From NCBI RefSeq assembly GCF_900184685.1, contig NZ_FXXL01000006.1, forward strand, positions 186,001 through 250,000: 64,000 nt of DNA. Direction: 5' to 3'. The position numbers were made by a program, and so were the translations under genes. The notes below the pieces were generated by a model. The model saw only the letters and a program-made list of their open reading frames with translations. It did no database searches and was not told where the DNA came from. This document shows, piece by piece, positions 51,845 through 62,181 of this stretch; within the stretch, counting starts at the first letter, position 1, and each line of letters opens with the position of its first letter. Origin of the DNA: Butyricimonas sp. Marseille-P3923 (GTDB lineage: Bacteria > Bacteroidota > Bacteroidia > Bacteroidales > Marinifilaceae).

Positions 51845-53692
51845 ATGAGAACTTACCATTTATTCCAAAAGATCACATTTATAGTGAGTTTGCTAGTTAG
51901 CTTGAGCCTATTGACTTCTGCCCAAAAATCTTTGGTCACGGGAAAAGTAATTACAGCCAAAGATGGTCAACCGCTTCCCGGTGTCACCGTCATTATTAAA
52001 AACACTTCTATCGGGACGGTATCTAATGTATCCGGAGAATTTTCTATTCAAGCGCAAATTGGGGATACTCTTGTTTTCTCGTTTATCGGACTTCAAACCC
52101 GCCTAGTAAAAGTGGAAAAGACAAAATTACTCGTGAAATTACATGGAGATCAAAATCAACTGGAAGAAGTTGTCGTGAGCGGGTATCACACGGTCAAGAA
52201 AGAGGCCTTTGTCGGGAGTTGCGTTACAGTCAAGGGTAACAGCTTACAACGACGAGCAGATTATTACTCTAACACGGAAGAATACAATAGTTTTTCACAA
52301 AATCAATTCCGTAAAGCACTAGATGCCCCGCTTTCCACGTTCTCCATTGACGTGGATGTGGCTTCCTACTCGAACATGCGGCGTTTTATCAACAACGGGC
52401 AAATACCTCCCGCTGATGCCATTCGCACGGAAGAATTGCTGAATTACTTCACGTATGATTATCCCGCTCCCCGGGGTAATGATCCGGTGAGCATCACGAC
52501 TGAAGTATCCGCAGCCCCGTGGAATCCGCAACATCGCTTGGTACACATCGGAATCAAGGCAAAAGAAATTGCCATGGAAAATCTACCCGCCTCCAACCTC
52601 GTGTTCCTGATTGATGTTTCCGGTTCCATGAGCGACCAGAATAAATTACCTTTGTTGAAGTCGTCGTTAAAAATGCTCGTGCAAAAACTTCGCCCGCAAG
52701 ATCGGGTAGCCATCGTAACCTATGCAAACCACACGAAAGAGTTGCTGCCTTCCACGTCCTGTGAAGATAAACAAAAGATCATATCCGTTATCGAAAGTCT
52801 GTATGCCAGCGGCGGAACTGCCGGAGGCGACGGGATACAAAGAGCTTACCGGGTTGCCGAAGCCAGCTTTATCAAGAACGGGAACAATCGGATTATTCTT
52901 GCCACGGACGGCGATTTCAACATCGGATTATCCTCTCCCCAAGAACTGGAGAAACTGATCGAAACCAAACGTTCTTCGGGTATCTACCTTACCGTATTAG
53001 GATTCGGTATGGGTAATTACAAGGACAACCGGGTACAAACGCTAGCTGAAAAAGGAAACGGCAATCACGCGTACATAGACAACCTGACTGAAGCAAAAAA
53101 AGTTCTGGTGAGTGAGTTCGGGGGAACATTATTCACCGTTGCCAAAGACGTGAAAATCCAAGTCGAATTCAATCCCGCGAAAGTACAGGCATACCGTTTA
53201 ATCGGGTACGAAAGTCGTTTATTGGAAGACAAGGACTTTAACGACGACACGAAGGATGCCGGAGAAATGGGAGCCGGGCATAGCGTGACCGCCTTGTATG
53301 AAGTTATCCCGGTCGGAGTCAAGAGTAATTTGTTGGGAGATATCGATCCGTTGAAATACCAGAAAACCGAAAAGAAAGAGAAAAAATCACTGACGGATAG
53401 CCCGGAGTTACTGACACTGAAACTCCGGTACAAACAACCGGATTCAGACAAAAGTTCCAAAATGGAAGTTGCCGTCATTGATAAAAATACTTCATTGAAT
53501 AACGTTTCCGAGAACTTCCGATTCTCGGCAGCCGTGGCAGGCTTCGGAATGCTGTTGCAAGACTCCAAGTATAAAAATGATTTGACTTACGATGACGTCA
53601 TCCATCTTGCCCGTGAAGCCACCCAATACGACCCGGAAGGCTACCGGAAAGAGTTTATCCGTCTGGTCGAAAGTGCCGCCTTACTGAAGTAG
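51845..53692 (+). CDS. VWA-domain protein with carboxypeptidase-regulatory N-terminus (615 residues)
   Basis: A signal peptide (cleavage near LTSAQ) is followed by a CarboxypepD_reg-like domain (VTGKVITAKDGQPLPGVTVI), a VWF-N/YfbK-like region (LDAPLSTFSIDVDVASYSNM) and a VWA domain with the metal site FLIDVSGSMS. It resembles YfbK-type VWA lipoproteins of Bacteroidetes. It binds metal-dependent ligands at the cell envelope. A shared link with the adjacent sigma/anti-sigma pair is suggested by the same N-terminal domain. Confidence 0.87.
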   Translation: MRTYHLFQKITFIVSLLVSLSLLTSAQKSLVTGKVITAKDGQPLPGVTVIIKNTSIGTVSNVSGEFSIQAQIGDTLVFSFIGLQTRLVKVEKTKLLVKLHGDQNQLEEVVVSGYHTVKKEAFVGSCVTVKGNSLQRRADYYSNTEEYNSFSQNQFRKALDAPLSTFSIDVDVASYSNMRRFINNGQIPPADAIRTEELLNYFTYDYPAPRGNDPVSITTEVSAAPWNPQHRLVHIGIKAKEIAMENLPASNLVFLIDVSGSMSDQNKLPLLKSSLKMLVQKLRPQDRVAIVTYANHTKELLPSTSCEDKQKIISVIESLYASGGTAGGDGIQRAYRVAEASFIKNGNNRIILATDGDFNIGLSSPQELEKLIETKRSSGIYLTVLGFGMGNYKDNRVQTLAEKGNGNHAYIDNLTEAKKVLVSEFGGTLFTVAKDVKIQVEFNPAKVQAYRLIGYESRLLEDKDFNDDTKDAGEMGAGHSVTALYEVIPVGVKSNLLGDIDPLKYQKTEKKEKKSLTDSPELLTLKLRYKQPDSDKSSKMEVAVIDKNTSLNNVSENFRFSAAVAGFGMLLQDSKYKNDLTYDDVIHLAREATQYDPEGYRKEFIRLVESAALLK

Positions 53693-53770
53693 TAAGGCGC
53701 ACATCTATTTCATAAACTCGTACGCGGGAAGCATAACAATCTTACAGCCATCCTGCTCAAAATTAAAAAA

Positions 53771-53802
53771 GGTCTACAAAATCCGAACGGATTTTGTAGA
53801 CC
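53771..53802 (-). terminator. Terminator between the VWA gene and the DUF3298-type lipoprotein
   Basis: GGTCTACAAAATCC / GGATTTTGTAGACC is a perfect 14-bp stem around GAAC. On the minus strand it is followed by TTTTTT, so it ends the minus-strand lipoprotein gene; on the plus strand it lies 79 nt after the VWA stop. Confidence 0.85.
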
Positions 53803-53825
53803 TTCCAAGTACTAAAAACGAGTGA

Positions 53826-54515
53826 TTATTTTATCAAAATATCCCCTTTCAAAGCTGCCCGCGGAACAACAACTTCAGCAGAACCACAAGCATAAGCCCC
53901 GAGTACGTATTGTCCGTACAAAAAATAAACTGACGTTGCATTAAAATTGATTGCCCCCGCCAAATCTAATGTAGGTTCCATCGTAAAACAACCGTCCGGA
54001 TTCTTAAAATTAGCCTTTAACAGCGTGTTTATCTGTGCGGCATTGGCATAATTCAAGATTTCCTTGTTCGTTAGGAACTTTTGATTTTTCACGTCATAAT
54101 TGAATGAATGATAAGTCGTCATTCCATGCGCTCCTCCCGTGAAGGTATAAACTCTTAAACGTACGCTGACAAATTGGTCGGTAGCCATAAACACGCTATC
54201 GTCAACCATCAACTCATACTTCCAGTCCGGACGTTCATCCGGTTTGTCCGCGAATGTTTGAAATAATTCCGTGGCATCCGCCCGCAAGCTATCTTTCAAG
54301 TCATTTACTAACTTTTCGATCTTGCCGTTCAATACCATGCAACTCTTGTTGATTGTCTCGTCCGCAGCAGAGAAGACCGAACGGTCGATCTGAATGTCAC
54401 AATCTTCCGAACTTACTTCCGAGTGCTCCTGTTTCACGTTCAGATTCTGAACTTTAGGCTGGCATCCCACGAACACGAGAGCCAATCCAATTGCCATAAT
54501 TAGTGTACTTTTCAT
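53826..54515 (-). CDS. DUF3298/DUF4163-type lipoprotein (229 residues)
   Basis: Lipobox VFVGC, then a DUF4163-like (QIDRSVFSAADETINKSCMV) and DUF3298-like (FTGGAHGMTTYHSFNYDVKN) arrangement are seen. FTGGAHG is the hallmark of the C-terminal domain of RsiV-like proteins. It is likely anchored in the envelope. No operon partner is clear. Confidence 0.82.
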   Translation of the reverse strand: MKSTLIMAIGLALVFVGCQPKVQNLNVKQEHSEVSSEDCDIQIDRSVFSAADETINKSCMVLNGKIEKLVNDLKDSLRADATELFQTFADKPDERPDWKYELMVDDSVFMATDQFVSVRLRVYTFTGGAHGMTTYHSFNYDVKNQKFLTNKEILNYANAAQINTLLKANFKNPDGCFTMEPTLDLAGAINFNATSVYFLYGQYVLGAYACGSAEVVVPRAALKGDILIK

Positions 54516-54584
54516 AGTGCATTTTGTTTTTTGTGTGTATCACAAAAGTATGAATTTAAACGTGTGGTTATTCACACCTCACAA

Positions 54585-55874
54585 TTATTTTTTTAACAAA
54601 TCCAGCTCCGCAAGTTTCTGTTTAATTTTCATCTGTACCATTGCTTTTGTCATCTCTTGGGTAATCTGCATTGATTCCATAAAAGCCTGATTATAACACT
54701 TTTTCGATTCCCCATATTCCTTCAGCACTTTATTCGTATCTCCTAACATCGCCAAGAAATTAATCTTATCCAATAACGACACGTCCGTGTATTGCAACGC
54801 CTTGATCGTCCATTCTTTGGTTTTCAAAATAACATCTTCAGGCACTTTTCCTCCCGTGGCAATATATACTTTTTGTGCTGCCATACCATAATCCGTCGCC
54901 CGAGCCTCATCTCCCAATTCTTTTAAGTAAGCATCCATCGATTTCATGTACGCTTCGCCGTCTTTTTTATAAAATATCTGGTACTCGGCATCATACAGAT
55001 AAGTAAACCGTTGGCGGGCAGACATTGTTTTTTGAGGCACCACGCTATAAGTCAATTTCATATCCCCGTCAATACGTTCCAGATATTTTTTATACTCTTC
55101 TTTCCCGGCACGTGCCAGATTCTCTATCATTTTATTATTATACTCCATCACGTAATAAGCGGGTCCTTCACCCAACACCAGATACGCTTCCATATTTTTA
55201 TTCATAAACTCCATCAGTTTATCCCCCGGCTTATCCGCTTGGTGAAAAGTATTAATAATCCGATAATCCTCCGCATTGATTAGTTCCGGTCCCATCTTCA
55301 AATCGATATACTCTTTGAAGAGTTTCTCGATTCGGGCGATCCATTTGGCACGCTCCATATCTTCCAACGTACCCACGTAAGCCGGAGCTCCCGCCAACAC
55401 CTGCTGCATCAACTGCAAATCATTTTTTGAAGATTTAAGTTTCGCATAAGTCTCCTCGAAACTCATTTCGTCCCCTGTGGCAACCTTTGCCAATTTCAGA
55501 AAAGCATCCCCTGCCAATGCCCCCACGGACTGAGATAAAAGTTTTCCTTCAGCGCTAAAAAAAGCCAATGTCGGCAAAGACTTTACCTTATATTGTTTGA
55601 CAACAGGTCTGTTTGCTGGCTCCTCAGTATCTATCTGAACAGAAATAAATCGCTCATTAAAATACTCCCCCACGGCGGGCAAAGTAAACACATCTTTGAC
55701 CATGCGTTTACAAGGTCCGCACCAGTCCGCGTAGAAATCCACAAAAAGCATTTTTCCCTCTTGTTTCGCTTTTTCCAAGGCAGCATTAAAATCCCCCTCG
55801 AAAAAAACAATGCCTTGTCCGAAAGCCCGGACTCCCCCGAGCAATACCAATAATATAACTAAAATCGTTTTCAT
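54585..55874 (-). CDS. Thioredoxin-domain envelope protein (429 residues)
   Basis: A signal peptide (MKTILVILLVLLGGVRAFGQ) and a thioredoxin fold with active site WCGPC (FVDFYADWCGPCKRMVKDVF) are followed by a long helical C-terminal part with TPR-like features. The ATG at 55874 is preferred to the frame start at 55904, which lacks a signal. It follows the SusC/SusD locus on the same strand; it may reduce or stabilise envelope proteins. Confidence 0.85.
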   Translation of the reverse strand: MKTILVILLVLLGGVRAFGQGIVFFEGDFNAALEKAKQEGKMLFVDFYADWCGPCKRMVKDVFTLPAVGEYFNERFISVQIDTEEPANRPVVKQYKVKSLPTLAFFSAEGKLLSQSVGALAGDAFLKLAKVATGDEMSFEETYAKLKSSKNDLQLMQQVLAGAPAYVGTLEDMERAKWIARIEKLFKEYIDLKMGPELINAEDYRIINTFHQADKPGDKLMEFMNKNMEAYLVLGEGPAYYVMEYNNKMIENLARAGKEEYKKYLERIDGDMKLTYSVVPQKTMSARQRFTYLYDAEYQIFYKKDGEAYMKSMDAYLKELGDEARATDYGMAAQKVYIATGGKVPEDVILKTKEWTIKALQYTDVSLLDKINFLAMLGDTNKVLKEYGESKKCYNQAFMESMQITQEMTKAMVQMKIKQKLAELDLLKK

Positions 55875-55935
55875 TTCTTTTCTGTTTAGAAGTAAACCCG
55901 GCAAGGATGTGCCGGGTTTTACCCGAATAAATAAT

Positions 55936-56361
55936 CTATTTTACAATAAACGTATATACATCCGGCAATGCAGATGAATAACCGTCATTCGAAACCCTCA
56001 ACGTAACCACATAGCGTCCCGCGGGGAGTTTCGTGTACAAGGGTAATTCCATCACACCCCCTCCGCGAACAATGATTTCCTGTTTAAATAATTCAGCATT
56101 CCCCCCGTCCGAAGCCTTCACGCTCACGAACTCATACTGCAAAGGAGCCGTTCCCAGCACTCCTTGAATTTTCGGCGTCACCCAAGGAGCCTCGTTAGCA
56201 ATTCTAACTGCATCTTCTACCGGATCTAACGTTTTTTTCACTTCCAATTCATTCGGCAAATAACCGGCATTATCCGCCTTCAAATACCCGATTTTCATAT
56301 CCTGGCATCCCCAACAGGTCATGACCAGTACAAGAAATAAATATACTTGTTTCATCATCAT
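55936..56361 (-). CDS. Lipoprotein of the SusC/SusD locus (141 residues)
   Basis: Lipobox CWGC is followed by a small beta-sandwich-like region: IGYLKADNAGYLPNELEVKK, GVLGTAPLQYEFVSVKASDG and LPAGRYVVTLRVSNDGYSSA. I know this type from SusC/SusD loci but cannot name the family with certainty. It follows the fasciclin-type gene by 9 nt. Likely an accessory surface protein. Confidence 0.7.
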   Translation of the reverse strand: MMMKQVYLFLVLVMTCWGCQDMKIGYLKADNAGYLPNELEVKKTLDPVEDAVRIANEAPWVTPKIQGVLGTAPLQYEFVSVKASDGGNAELFKQEIIVRGGGVMELPLYTKLPAGRYVVTLRVSNDGYSSALPDVYTFIVK

Positions 56362-56370
56362 ATTCTGTTT

Positions 56371-56994
56371 TTATAATTGTCCCAAGGTGTAAGAGTAATC
56401 CAAAGAATGAACGAACCCGTTATCCGTTTCGATATCGGTTGAAGCCACATCAATCATAGCCCTCGAATCGAAAGAAATTATTTTCAGGTAAACGGGTCCC
56501 ACGTCCGGGATATCATGATAAGTATCCCGAAACGAATATATCCAGAACTTCGTTCCAAAAGCATTCGTGAACACTTCGCCACCCTCGCCTTGTGTCTGCC
56601 CGAGAATCTGTTCTCCCCGGGGAATATCATCCCGCTTGTGAACACCCGCAACCACGTGTTTCAACAGTATATCCCGACATACTTCTACCGGAATATCTTG
56701 AATGGCGTCATATCCCTGTTCTATCATCCAACGAAGGATAGATAAATTCGTCGGTCCGAAAAAAGTCATTTTCTCGTATCCCGCCTGTTTCCCCTGAAAC
56801 AAATCCCGCAACCCGGCACGTTCCACTAAAAGCAGAGTACTATCCCAATCGTAAGAACTGGAATGTAAATAATCGTACATCGTCCCGTCAAAACGACCGT
56901 TTGCCAATCCCGTGTCAATGTAATTGTATTTTGTTTCACAAGAAAAAAGCGAAAACAAAAGCAAAAGCAATCCTATATTTTTCATCATCTTCAT
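56371..56994 (-). CDS. Fasciclin-like lipoprotein (207 residues)
   Basis: Lipobox LFSC is followed by a FAS1-like domain: MYDYLHSSSYDWDSTLLLVE, KMTFFGPTNLSILRWMIEQG and DILLKHVVAGVHKRDDIPRG. FAS1 domains mediate adhesion to proteins or glycans. It is 6 nt after the SusD-like gene in the same unit. Start at 56994; 56988 and 56985 are close alternatives. Confidence 0.8.
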   Translation of the reverse strand: MKMMKNIGLLLLLFSLFSCETKYNYIDTGLANGRFDGTMYDYLHSSSYDWDSTLLLVERAGLRDLFQGKQAGYEKMTFFGPTNLSILRWMIEQGYDAIQDIPVEVCRDILLKHVVAGVHKRDDIPRGEQILGQTQGEGGEVFTNAFGTKFWIYSFRDTYHDIPDVGPVYLKIISFDSRAMIDVASTDIETDNGFVHSLDYSYTLGQL

Positions 56995-57000
56995 TTTTAT

Positions 57001-58542
57001 TTACTCGAATTTTGACCAATAAATATTCTGGCGTATCAAATCATTATAGGTAAACGCATCACCGCCTATCGGCAGGAACAAAGCCCCATCCTTCACATCT
57101 TGCTGGGTCAACGTCTTGTAATTGCCTTCCATACACGCGTGAACGTACTCCAAACCATTCCGCATAATATCGAAATAACGGTGTCCCTCGAGCAACAATT
57201 CCCGCTCCCGCTCCTTGAAGATAGCCAGCCGGATATCATTCTCTCCCGGGCGGGGATAAAGTGTCGCATGAGCTCGCCCGCGAATAGCATTCAAATCATC
57301 TATAGCCAGATCATCATCCAGCTTCGCGTAACATTCGGCTCTCAACAAATAAATATCCGCCAGACGCCAGTAGCAATAATTCGCGTCAATATATGCCAAT
57401 TGAGGAGTCGGACTCCACGACACATCTTGATAAACGGCATCCCTCCATTTGTAGATGTAAGCGAATCCTTGGTTTACCTTATACATCGTGTCATGTGACA
57501 TAGAATCCAATTTATAAAAATACTCATCCCGGCGGTCATCCGTCTCTTCATAAAGATTTTTCACGGTTTCAGCTTTAATCGCAAAAGTCTTCGTCACCAC
57601 GGAAGCTGGAGTTTCCGTTCCCTTCACCGGCCAAGTAATATATTGGCGTCCGGGGAAATAAGCCATCGGATAATCCTGAAAACGATCCAACTCGAACTCC
57701 AGAATATTTTCTTGGCTGGCTCCCATCCCTTTCATCGCTTTCGTGCATACCTCACCAACCGTACGCTCCAACTCGTAGTAACCCGCTTTCTTATCTATCA
57801 AAAGCGAACACCATTCAATAGCCTTTCCGTAACAATCTTTCGCATCTCCGTCCAACCCGTGCATCTCAATCATACTTCCTTTCCACGCGTACAAATGCGC
57901 CAACAACGCCGCACAACTTCCTTTGCACCCGTATTGTTTCGACACCCACGTGTTTACACCCAAAAGAGGCATTTCCTCGTATTTGGGCAATAGTTTGTAT
58001 CCTTCCGAAGCATTCTTTATCGCCTCATCCAACACGTCCGACATCGAACTCTTGTTATACACTTCCATACTCGTGCTATTCTTCGTGATTACAGCCTCTC
58101 CCCACTTTCTGGCAAGATCGAAATAAACAAAACCTTTCACGAAATATGCTTGTCCGGCATAAAAGTCCAGTTTATCTTTTGAAACCCCTTCAGCCCGATG
58201 CAAATTATCCAATATCACGTTCGCCACGTAAATTAAATCATAATGATTTGTCCAATTGTTATAACTGGAATAAGGACTTACTAATGATGTCTGATTCAAC
58301 ATCCGATGATCTTGATAAGTTGAATTACCTACCAGATCAGCTATAAATCCGCGAAGAGGCATTATTTCATTCTCGAATGCTTTGTAACGGGAAAAGGCTT
58401 GTAGTTGAAACACTATCGCGTTAAAATCTTCCTCTGTCTTAAAGAAGTTCGTGAACGTGATGGCATTCTCCGGCTCCACGTCCAGCACGTTATCACACCC
58501 CCACAACAAGGGGAAAAGCAGTATATATATAATTTTCCTCAT
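57001..58542 (-). CDS. SusD/RagB-type surface nutrient-binding lipoprotein (513 residues)
   Basis: Lipobox LLWGC opens a SusD-like fold: VLDVEPENAITFTNFFKTEE, the TPR-like AYFVKGFVYFDLARKWGEAV, and a C-terminal YWRLADIYLLRAECYAKLDD through LLLEGHRYFDIMRNGL. It works as the lid of the SusC transporter encoded 2 nt upstream. The substrate is not known. Confidence 0.93.
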   Translation of the reverse strand: MRKIIYILLFPLLWGCDNVLDVEPENAITFTNFFKTEEDFNAIVFQLQAFSRYKAFENEIMPLRGFIADLVGNSTYQDHRMLNQTSLVSPYSSYNNWTNHYDLIYVANVILDNLHRAEGVSKDKLDFYAGQAYFVKGFVYFDLARKWGEAVITKNSTSMEVYNKSSMSDVLDEAIKNASEGYKLLPKYEEMPLLGVNTWVSKQYGCKGSCAALLAHLYAWKGSMIEMHGLDGDAKDCYGKAIEWCSLLIDKKAGYYELERTVGEVCTKAMKGMGASQENILEFELDRFQDYPMAYFPGRQYITWPVKGTETPASVVTKTFAIKAETVKNLYEETDDRRDEYFYKLDSMSHDTMYKVNQGFAYIYKWRDAVYQDVSWSPTPQLAYIDANYCYWRLADIYLLRAECYAKLDDDLAIDDLNAIRGRAHATLYPRPGENDIRLAIFKERERELLLEGHRYFDIMRNGLEYVHACMEGNYKTLTQQDVKDGALFLPIGGDAFTYNDLIRQNIYWSKFE

Positions 58543-58544
58543 GG

Positions 58545-61500
58545 CTAAAATTTTACAGTTAATCCTAATGTCAATTTCCGGGCTAACGGGTAATACATGA
58601 AGTTATCGTACCCGGTATAGGGGTCTACGACTTCCGGGTCCACGCCGGAATAATTTGTCAACAGGAATAAATTCTCTGCCGTGAAAAACAAACGGCAACC
58701 GTCAATATTAATTTTCCGCATCCACTCTTTCGGGAAATTATACCCCAACGTCAATTGTTTCAACCGCAAATAATTCACCCGTTCTATGTTGGAAGAAACG
58801 GCTCCGTCAAATTGTCCCGTGTAACTCCGGCTACTAGAAGTTATGATCGGATAATCAGCCTTATCTCCCGGTTTCTCCCAAAATGTCGTATTTGCATAAT
58901 CCACAAAAACCGTACTCGGTCTAAAATCGTACTGCAAAGAAGTAATTTTGTACAAATTAATAATCTTTCTACCTAACGTGTACGTGAACAAAACATTCAA
59001 ATCAAAACCTTTCCACATAATCTCGTTAGCCCATCCTCCGTAAGCCTGCGGTAGAGTAGATCCAGCATAATACCTATCGTCGCCATTGATGACTCCATCT
59101 TGATTCATATCTTGTATCATTCTGGTTCCTGCGGCATACGGGTAACTTTTGATCATCGAATACAACAGATTTTTGTTCCCTTGTTGGTCATAATAAGCCG
59201 GAATATCTTTTTCTGACTCAATCATTCCTAAATCTTTATAAAGATAAAGCCCGTAAATAGGTCGCCCGAGCACCAACTGTCCGGTTCCGTTCACCATATC
59301 CATATCCGTGTACGACTTTTCGAAACGATTCCAGTTTCTTGAAATATTAAACTTTCCACGCCATTTAACCTCCGTGTCACGCAGAATATCATAGTTCAAC
59401 TCCATCTCAATTCCCTCGTTAGAAATCTCCATCGCATTCTGCCATGCCGTTTTATGAAAATAATAATTCCCCGGCAAAGAAACGTTGAACAACAATGATT
59501 TGGAATACTTGTAATAATAATCCAATTTGAATTTCAAACGATAATCAAAAAGATCTATATCCAAACCTATATCGTATTGATCCGATTCCTCCCAAGTCAG
59601 ATTAGTATTAATAATTTGAGAGGGCAATACCCCGGAATTTCCCAAGAAGTGATTCGCCAACTCAAGCGTCCCATGTGCCAAATAAGCATCACTGAACTGT
59701 TGTCCCGAAGTACCCCAAGATGCGCGAATCTTCGCGTAACTCAACCACCATTTTTTGAAAAACGGTTCTTCCGAAAATGCCCAACCAACGGCAACCGACG
59801 GGAAAGTAGCCCAACGCACGTTTTCGCCGAACACGGACGAACCGTCCCTCCTTAGCGTGTACTCGAACAGATATTTCTTTTTATAATTATAAGCCAAACG
59901 CCCGAAATAACTCAGCATGATTTTTTCTTCAAAATTAGACCGGTATGCCTGCAAGGCTTGGATACTTCCATATTTTTCGTAAGTCGTCGGGAATCCGTCT
60001 AAAACATAGTGAATCTTATCACTCGGGGAACCTTTACCCGAAGCACTAAACTGGTCTTTTGCCTCTCTCGAATAAGACAATCCCAAAAGGATCTCCATAT
60101 TATGATTATTCCGAATCGTCTTATTATAAACAAGCAAATTCTCGTTAGAAAACATCGTTCCGCTACTGATACTTCCCGTTGACACACTTAATTTATCTGT
60201 CGGATCCAAATAACTGGGGGTAAAAGAATTTCGTTTCCCTTCAGAGAAATCCATCGACAAACTGGAAGACAATTTCAGCCCTTTAATAAACTCATACGCT
60301 ACAGCCAGACTGGCCCGAATCCGGTAAGTGATGTTTTTCTCGGACGACTCGTTTATCTGTTTCAACGTTTCCTTTTCAATATCCCCGGAACCCGGCAAAA
60401 TAGAAAGATTCAATTTCGGGTCAACAGTCAACCGTTCGTACTTACTCGCGCTCGAGAAAGAAGTATTCGCCGCCCCCCGGCTCCGATCCGTATAAGCAAG
60501 ATACAAACGTGCATCCACGTTCAAGTTTGTACGAGGAACGACATTAATATTCGTCAAAATATTAGCCCTTTTAAACTCGCTCCCCAGCATAATCCCTCTC
60601 TCGTTATACCAGCCTGCCCCGATCATGTATTTTATCGTTTCCGTCCCACCGGAAGCCTGAAGATTCGCATTCAAAATCTTCCCCGCATCGAAACAATATT
60701 TCCACCAATTCGTCGAATTATTATAAAAAGGATTCAGACTATCCTGCAAAGGTCTTACCATATCCTTCTGCGCATCATTTAAAACATATCCGTTATTCCA
60801 AAAGAAATCATACGCGCCATTCTGGTGATATGCCTCCCGGTAAGATTCCGGCATTTTATAAATACCTGTCTGCCAACTCCCGTAAGCCGCACGTACACTT
60901 CTAAACTTATAGATATTAGCCATACGTTCCAAGTGTCCGCCCGTCTGCACCGGGGTTTCGGGCAAAATGGAATAGGAGTATGACACGTTAGCCGAAAATT
61001 TTCCTCGTCCCGTTTTCCCCTGCTTCGTGGTGATTAAGATTACGCCGTTACTCGCCCTTGAGCCGTACAATGCGGCAGAAGCGGCATCTTTCAAGACTTC
61101 AACGGACTCGATTGTCGAAGGATCTATCTCCGCCAAGGTGTTCGTCCCCGTCACGGGAGAAGTAAAAGAATGCACGGGTACACCGTCAATGACATACAAA
61201 GGAGTCCCGTCCGTCTGGGATTCTGATAACAACGAATTATAGCCCCGGATATTGATACGGGTACCGCCACCACCGGGAGAACCGGAAATACTAGTCACCT
61301 CGACTCCTGCCATATGTCCCTGCAACAAATTTTCCAGACTCGCGGAAGGCACCTCTTCCAAATCTTTCGCTTTCACGGAAGACACCGCACCGATCAACTC
61401 TCTCTTTTTCCGCTCTCCATAAGCCACCACGGTTACCTCGTCCAAACCGGAAACTTCGTCCTCCAACACCACGTTCACGGTCGTTTGCCCCTTCAACTCC

Positions 61501-62078
61501 ACCTCTTTCGTCTTCATACCCACGAACGAGAACAATAATCTATCCACCGAACCGGGAACTTCAAATTTATAAGTTCCATTTACATCGGTCACCACCCCAA
61601 TCGTCGTTCCCTTCACGTAAACAGAAACCCCGGGCAGCACCTCATTCCTCTTGTCTTTCACGACTCCGGTAATCACTTTTTTCTTCTCGTTCAAGGCAGC
61701 TTTCTTCTCTGCTTCCGCCTTTTTCTTGATCACGACCACGTTCTTCTCCAATGAATAAGTGTAATCGGTTCTCCTTAAACAGACATTCATCACGCTATCA
61801 ATCAACACGTCTTTGACGTCAATCGTGATTTTCCCGATTTTATTCACCGCATCCATGCTGTACACGAACGTCATCTTGCTCTGTTTCTCCACAGCAAAAA
61901 TGATGTCCAACATCGAAGCATTCTCCCTTTTCAAGGTCAATCTCTCCGTCTGGGCAAAGGCGTTACCAAGCATCCCGCCGCCAAAAACAAACGCCAAACA
62001 GAGGCAGACTTTCATACAAATTGTATTTATTCTCCTTTTTTTATCGTGCAGGAGCCACGTCCAAAGATTTTTTTTCAT
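58545..62078 (-). CDS. SusC/RagA-type TonB-linked outer-membrane transporter with STN domain (1177 residues)
   Basis: A signal peptide (KVCLCLAFVFGGGMLGNAFA) leads into an STN signalling domain (about 60-120, ENASMLDIIFAVEKQSKMTF), a CarboxypepD_reg-like domain (GVVKDKRNEVLPGVSVYVKG), the plug (GRASNGVILITTKQGKTGRG-like region) and a long barrel ending LTLGLTVKF. The STN domain indicates signalling to an anti-sigma FecR, which is encoded just upstream. The substrate is unknown; the fasciclin and thioredoxin partners suggest proteins or glycoproteins. Confidence 0.94.
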   Translation of the reverse strand: MKKNLWTWLLHDKKRRINTICMKVCLCLAFVFGGGMLGNAFAQTERLTLKRENASMLDIIFAVEKQSKMTFVYSMDAVNKIGKITIDVKDVLIDSVMNVCLRRTDYTYSLEKNVVVIKKKAEAEKKAALNEKKKVITGVVKDKRNEVLPGVSVYVKGTTIGVVTDVNGTYKFEVPGSVDRLLFSFVGMKTKEVELKGQTTVNVVLEDEVSGLDEVTVVAYGERKKRELIGAVSSVKAKDLEEVPSASLENLLQGHMAGVEVTSISGSPGGGGTRINIRGYNSLLSESQTDGTPLYVIDGVPVHSFTSPVTGTNTLAEIDPSTIESVEVLKDAASAALYGSRASNGVILITTKQGKTGRGKFSANVSYSYSILPETPVQTGGHLERMANIYKFRSVRAAYGSWQTGIYKMPESYREAYHQNGAYDFFWNNGYVLNDAQKDMVRPLQDSLNPFYNNSTNWWKYCFDAGKILNANLQASGGTETIKYMIGAGWYNERGIMLGSEFKRANILTNINVVPRTNLNVDARLYLAYTDRSRGAANTSFSSASKYERLTVDPKLNLSILPGSGDIEKETLKQINESSEKNITYRIRASLAVAYEFIKGLKLSSSLSMDFSEGKRNSFTPSYLDPTDKLSVSTGSISSGTMFSNENLLVYNKTIRNNHNMEILLGLSYSREAKDQFSASGKGSPSDKIHYVLDGFPTTYEKYGSIQALQAYRSNFEEKIMLSYFGRLAYNYKKKYLFEYTLRRDGSSVFGENVRWATFPSVAVGWAFSEEPFFKKWWLSYAKIRASWGTSGQQFSDAYLAHGTLELANHFLGNSGVLPSQIINTNLTWEESDQYDIGLDIDLFDYRLKFKLDYYYKYSKSLLFNVSLPGNYYFHKTAWQNAMEISNEGIEMELNYDILRDTEVKWRGKFNISRNWNRFEKSYTDMDMVNGTGQLVLGRPIYGLYLYKDLGMIESEKDIPAYYDQQGNKNLLYSMIKSYPYAAGTRMIQDMNQDGVINGDDRYYAGSTLPQAYGGWANEIMWKGFDLNVLFTYTLGRKIINLYKITSLQYDFRPSTVFVDYANTTFWEKPGDKADYPIITSSSRSYTGQFDGAVSSNIERVNYLRLKQLTLGYNFPKEWMRKINIDGCRLFFTAENLFLLTNYSGVDPEVVDPYTGYDNFMYYPLARKLTLGLTVKF

Positions 62079-62181
62079 AACTTTGAAGAATTAAATTGAT
62101 TTTGAATTTAACCAAATGGGTGGCAGGAAATAATCACCACAAAATTTCCGCTACCCGTTTTTATTTATATTCAGCTTAACA

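Noticed and set aside
55886-55920. Terminator between the thioredoxin gene and the lipoprotein gene
   Set aside because: AACCCGGC/GCCGGGTT pair, but on the minus strand there is no T-run, so it would not stop the operon; kept only as a possible hairpin.
57643-57993. Plus-strand frame opposite susD
   Set aside because: It is an antisense shadow of the well-supported SusD-like gene.
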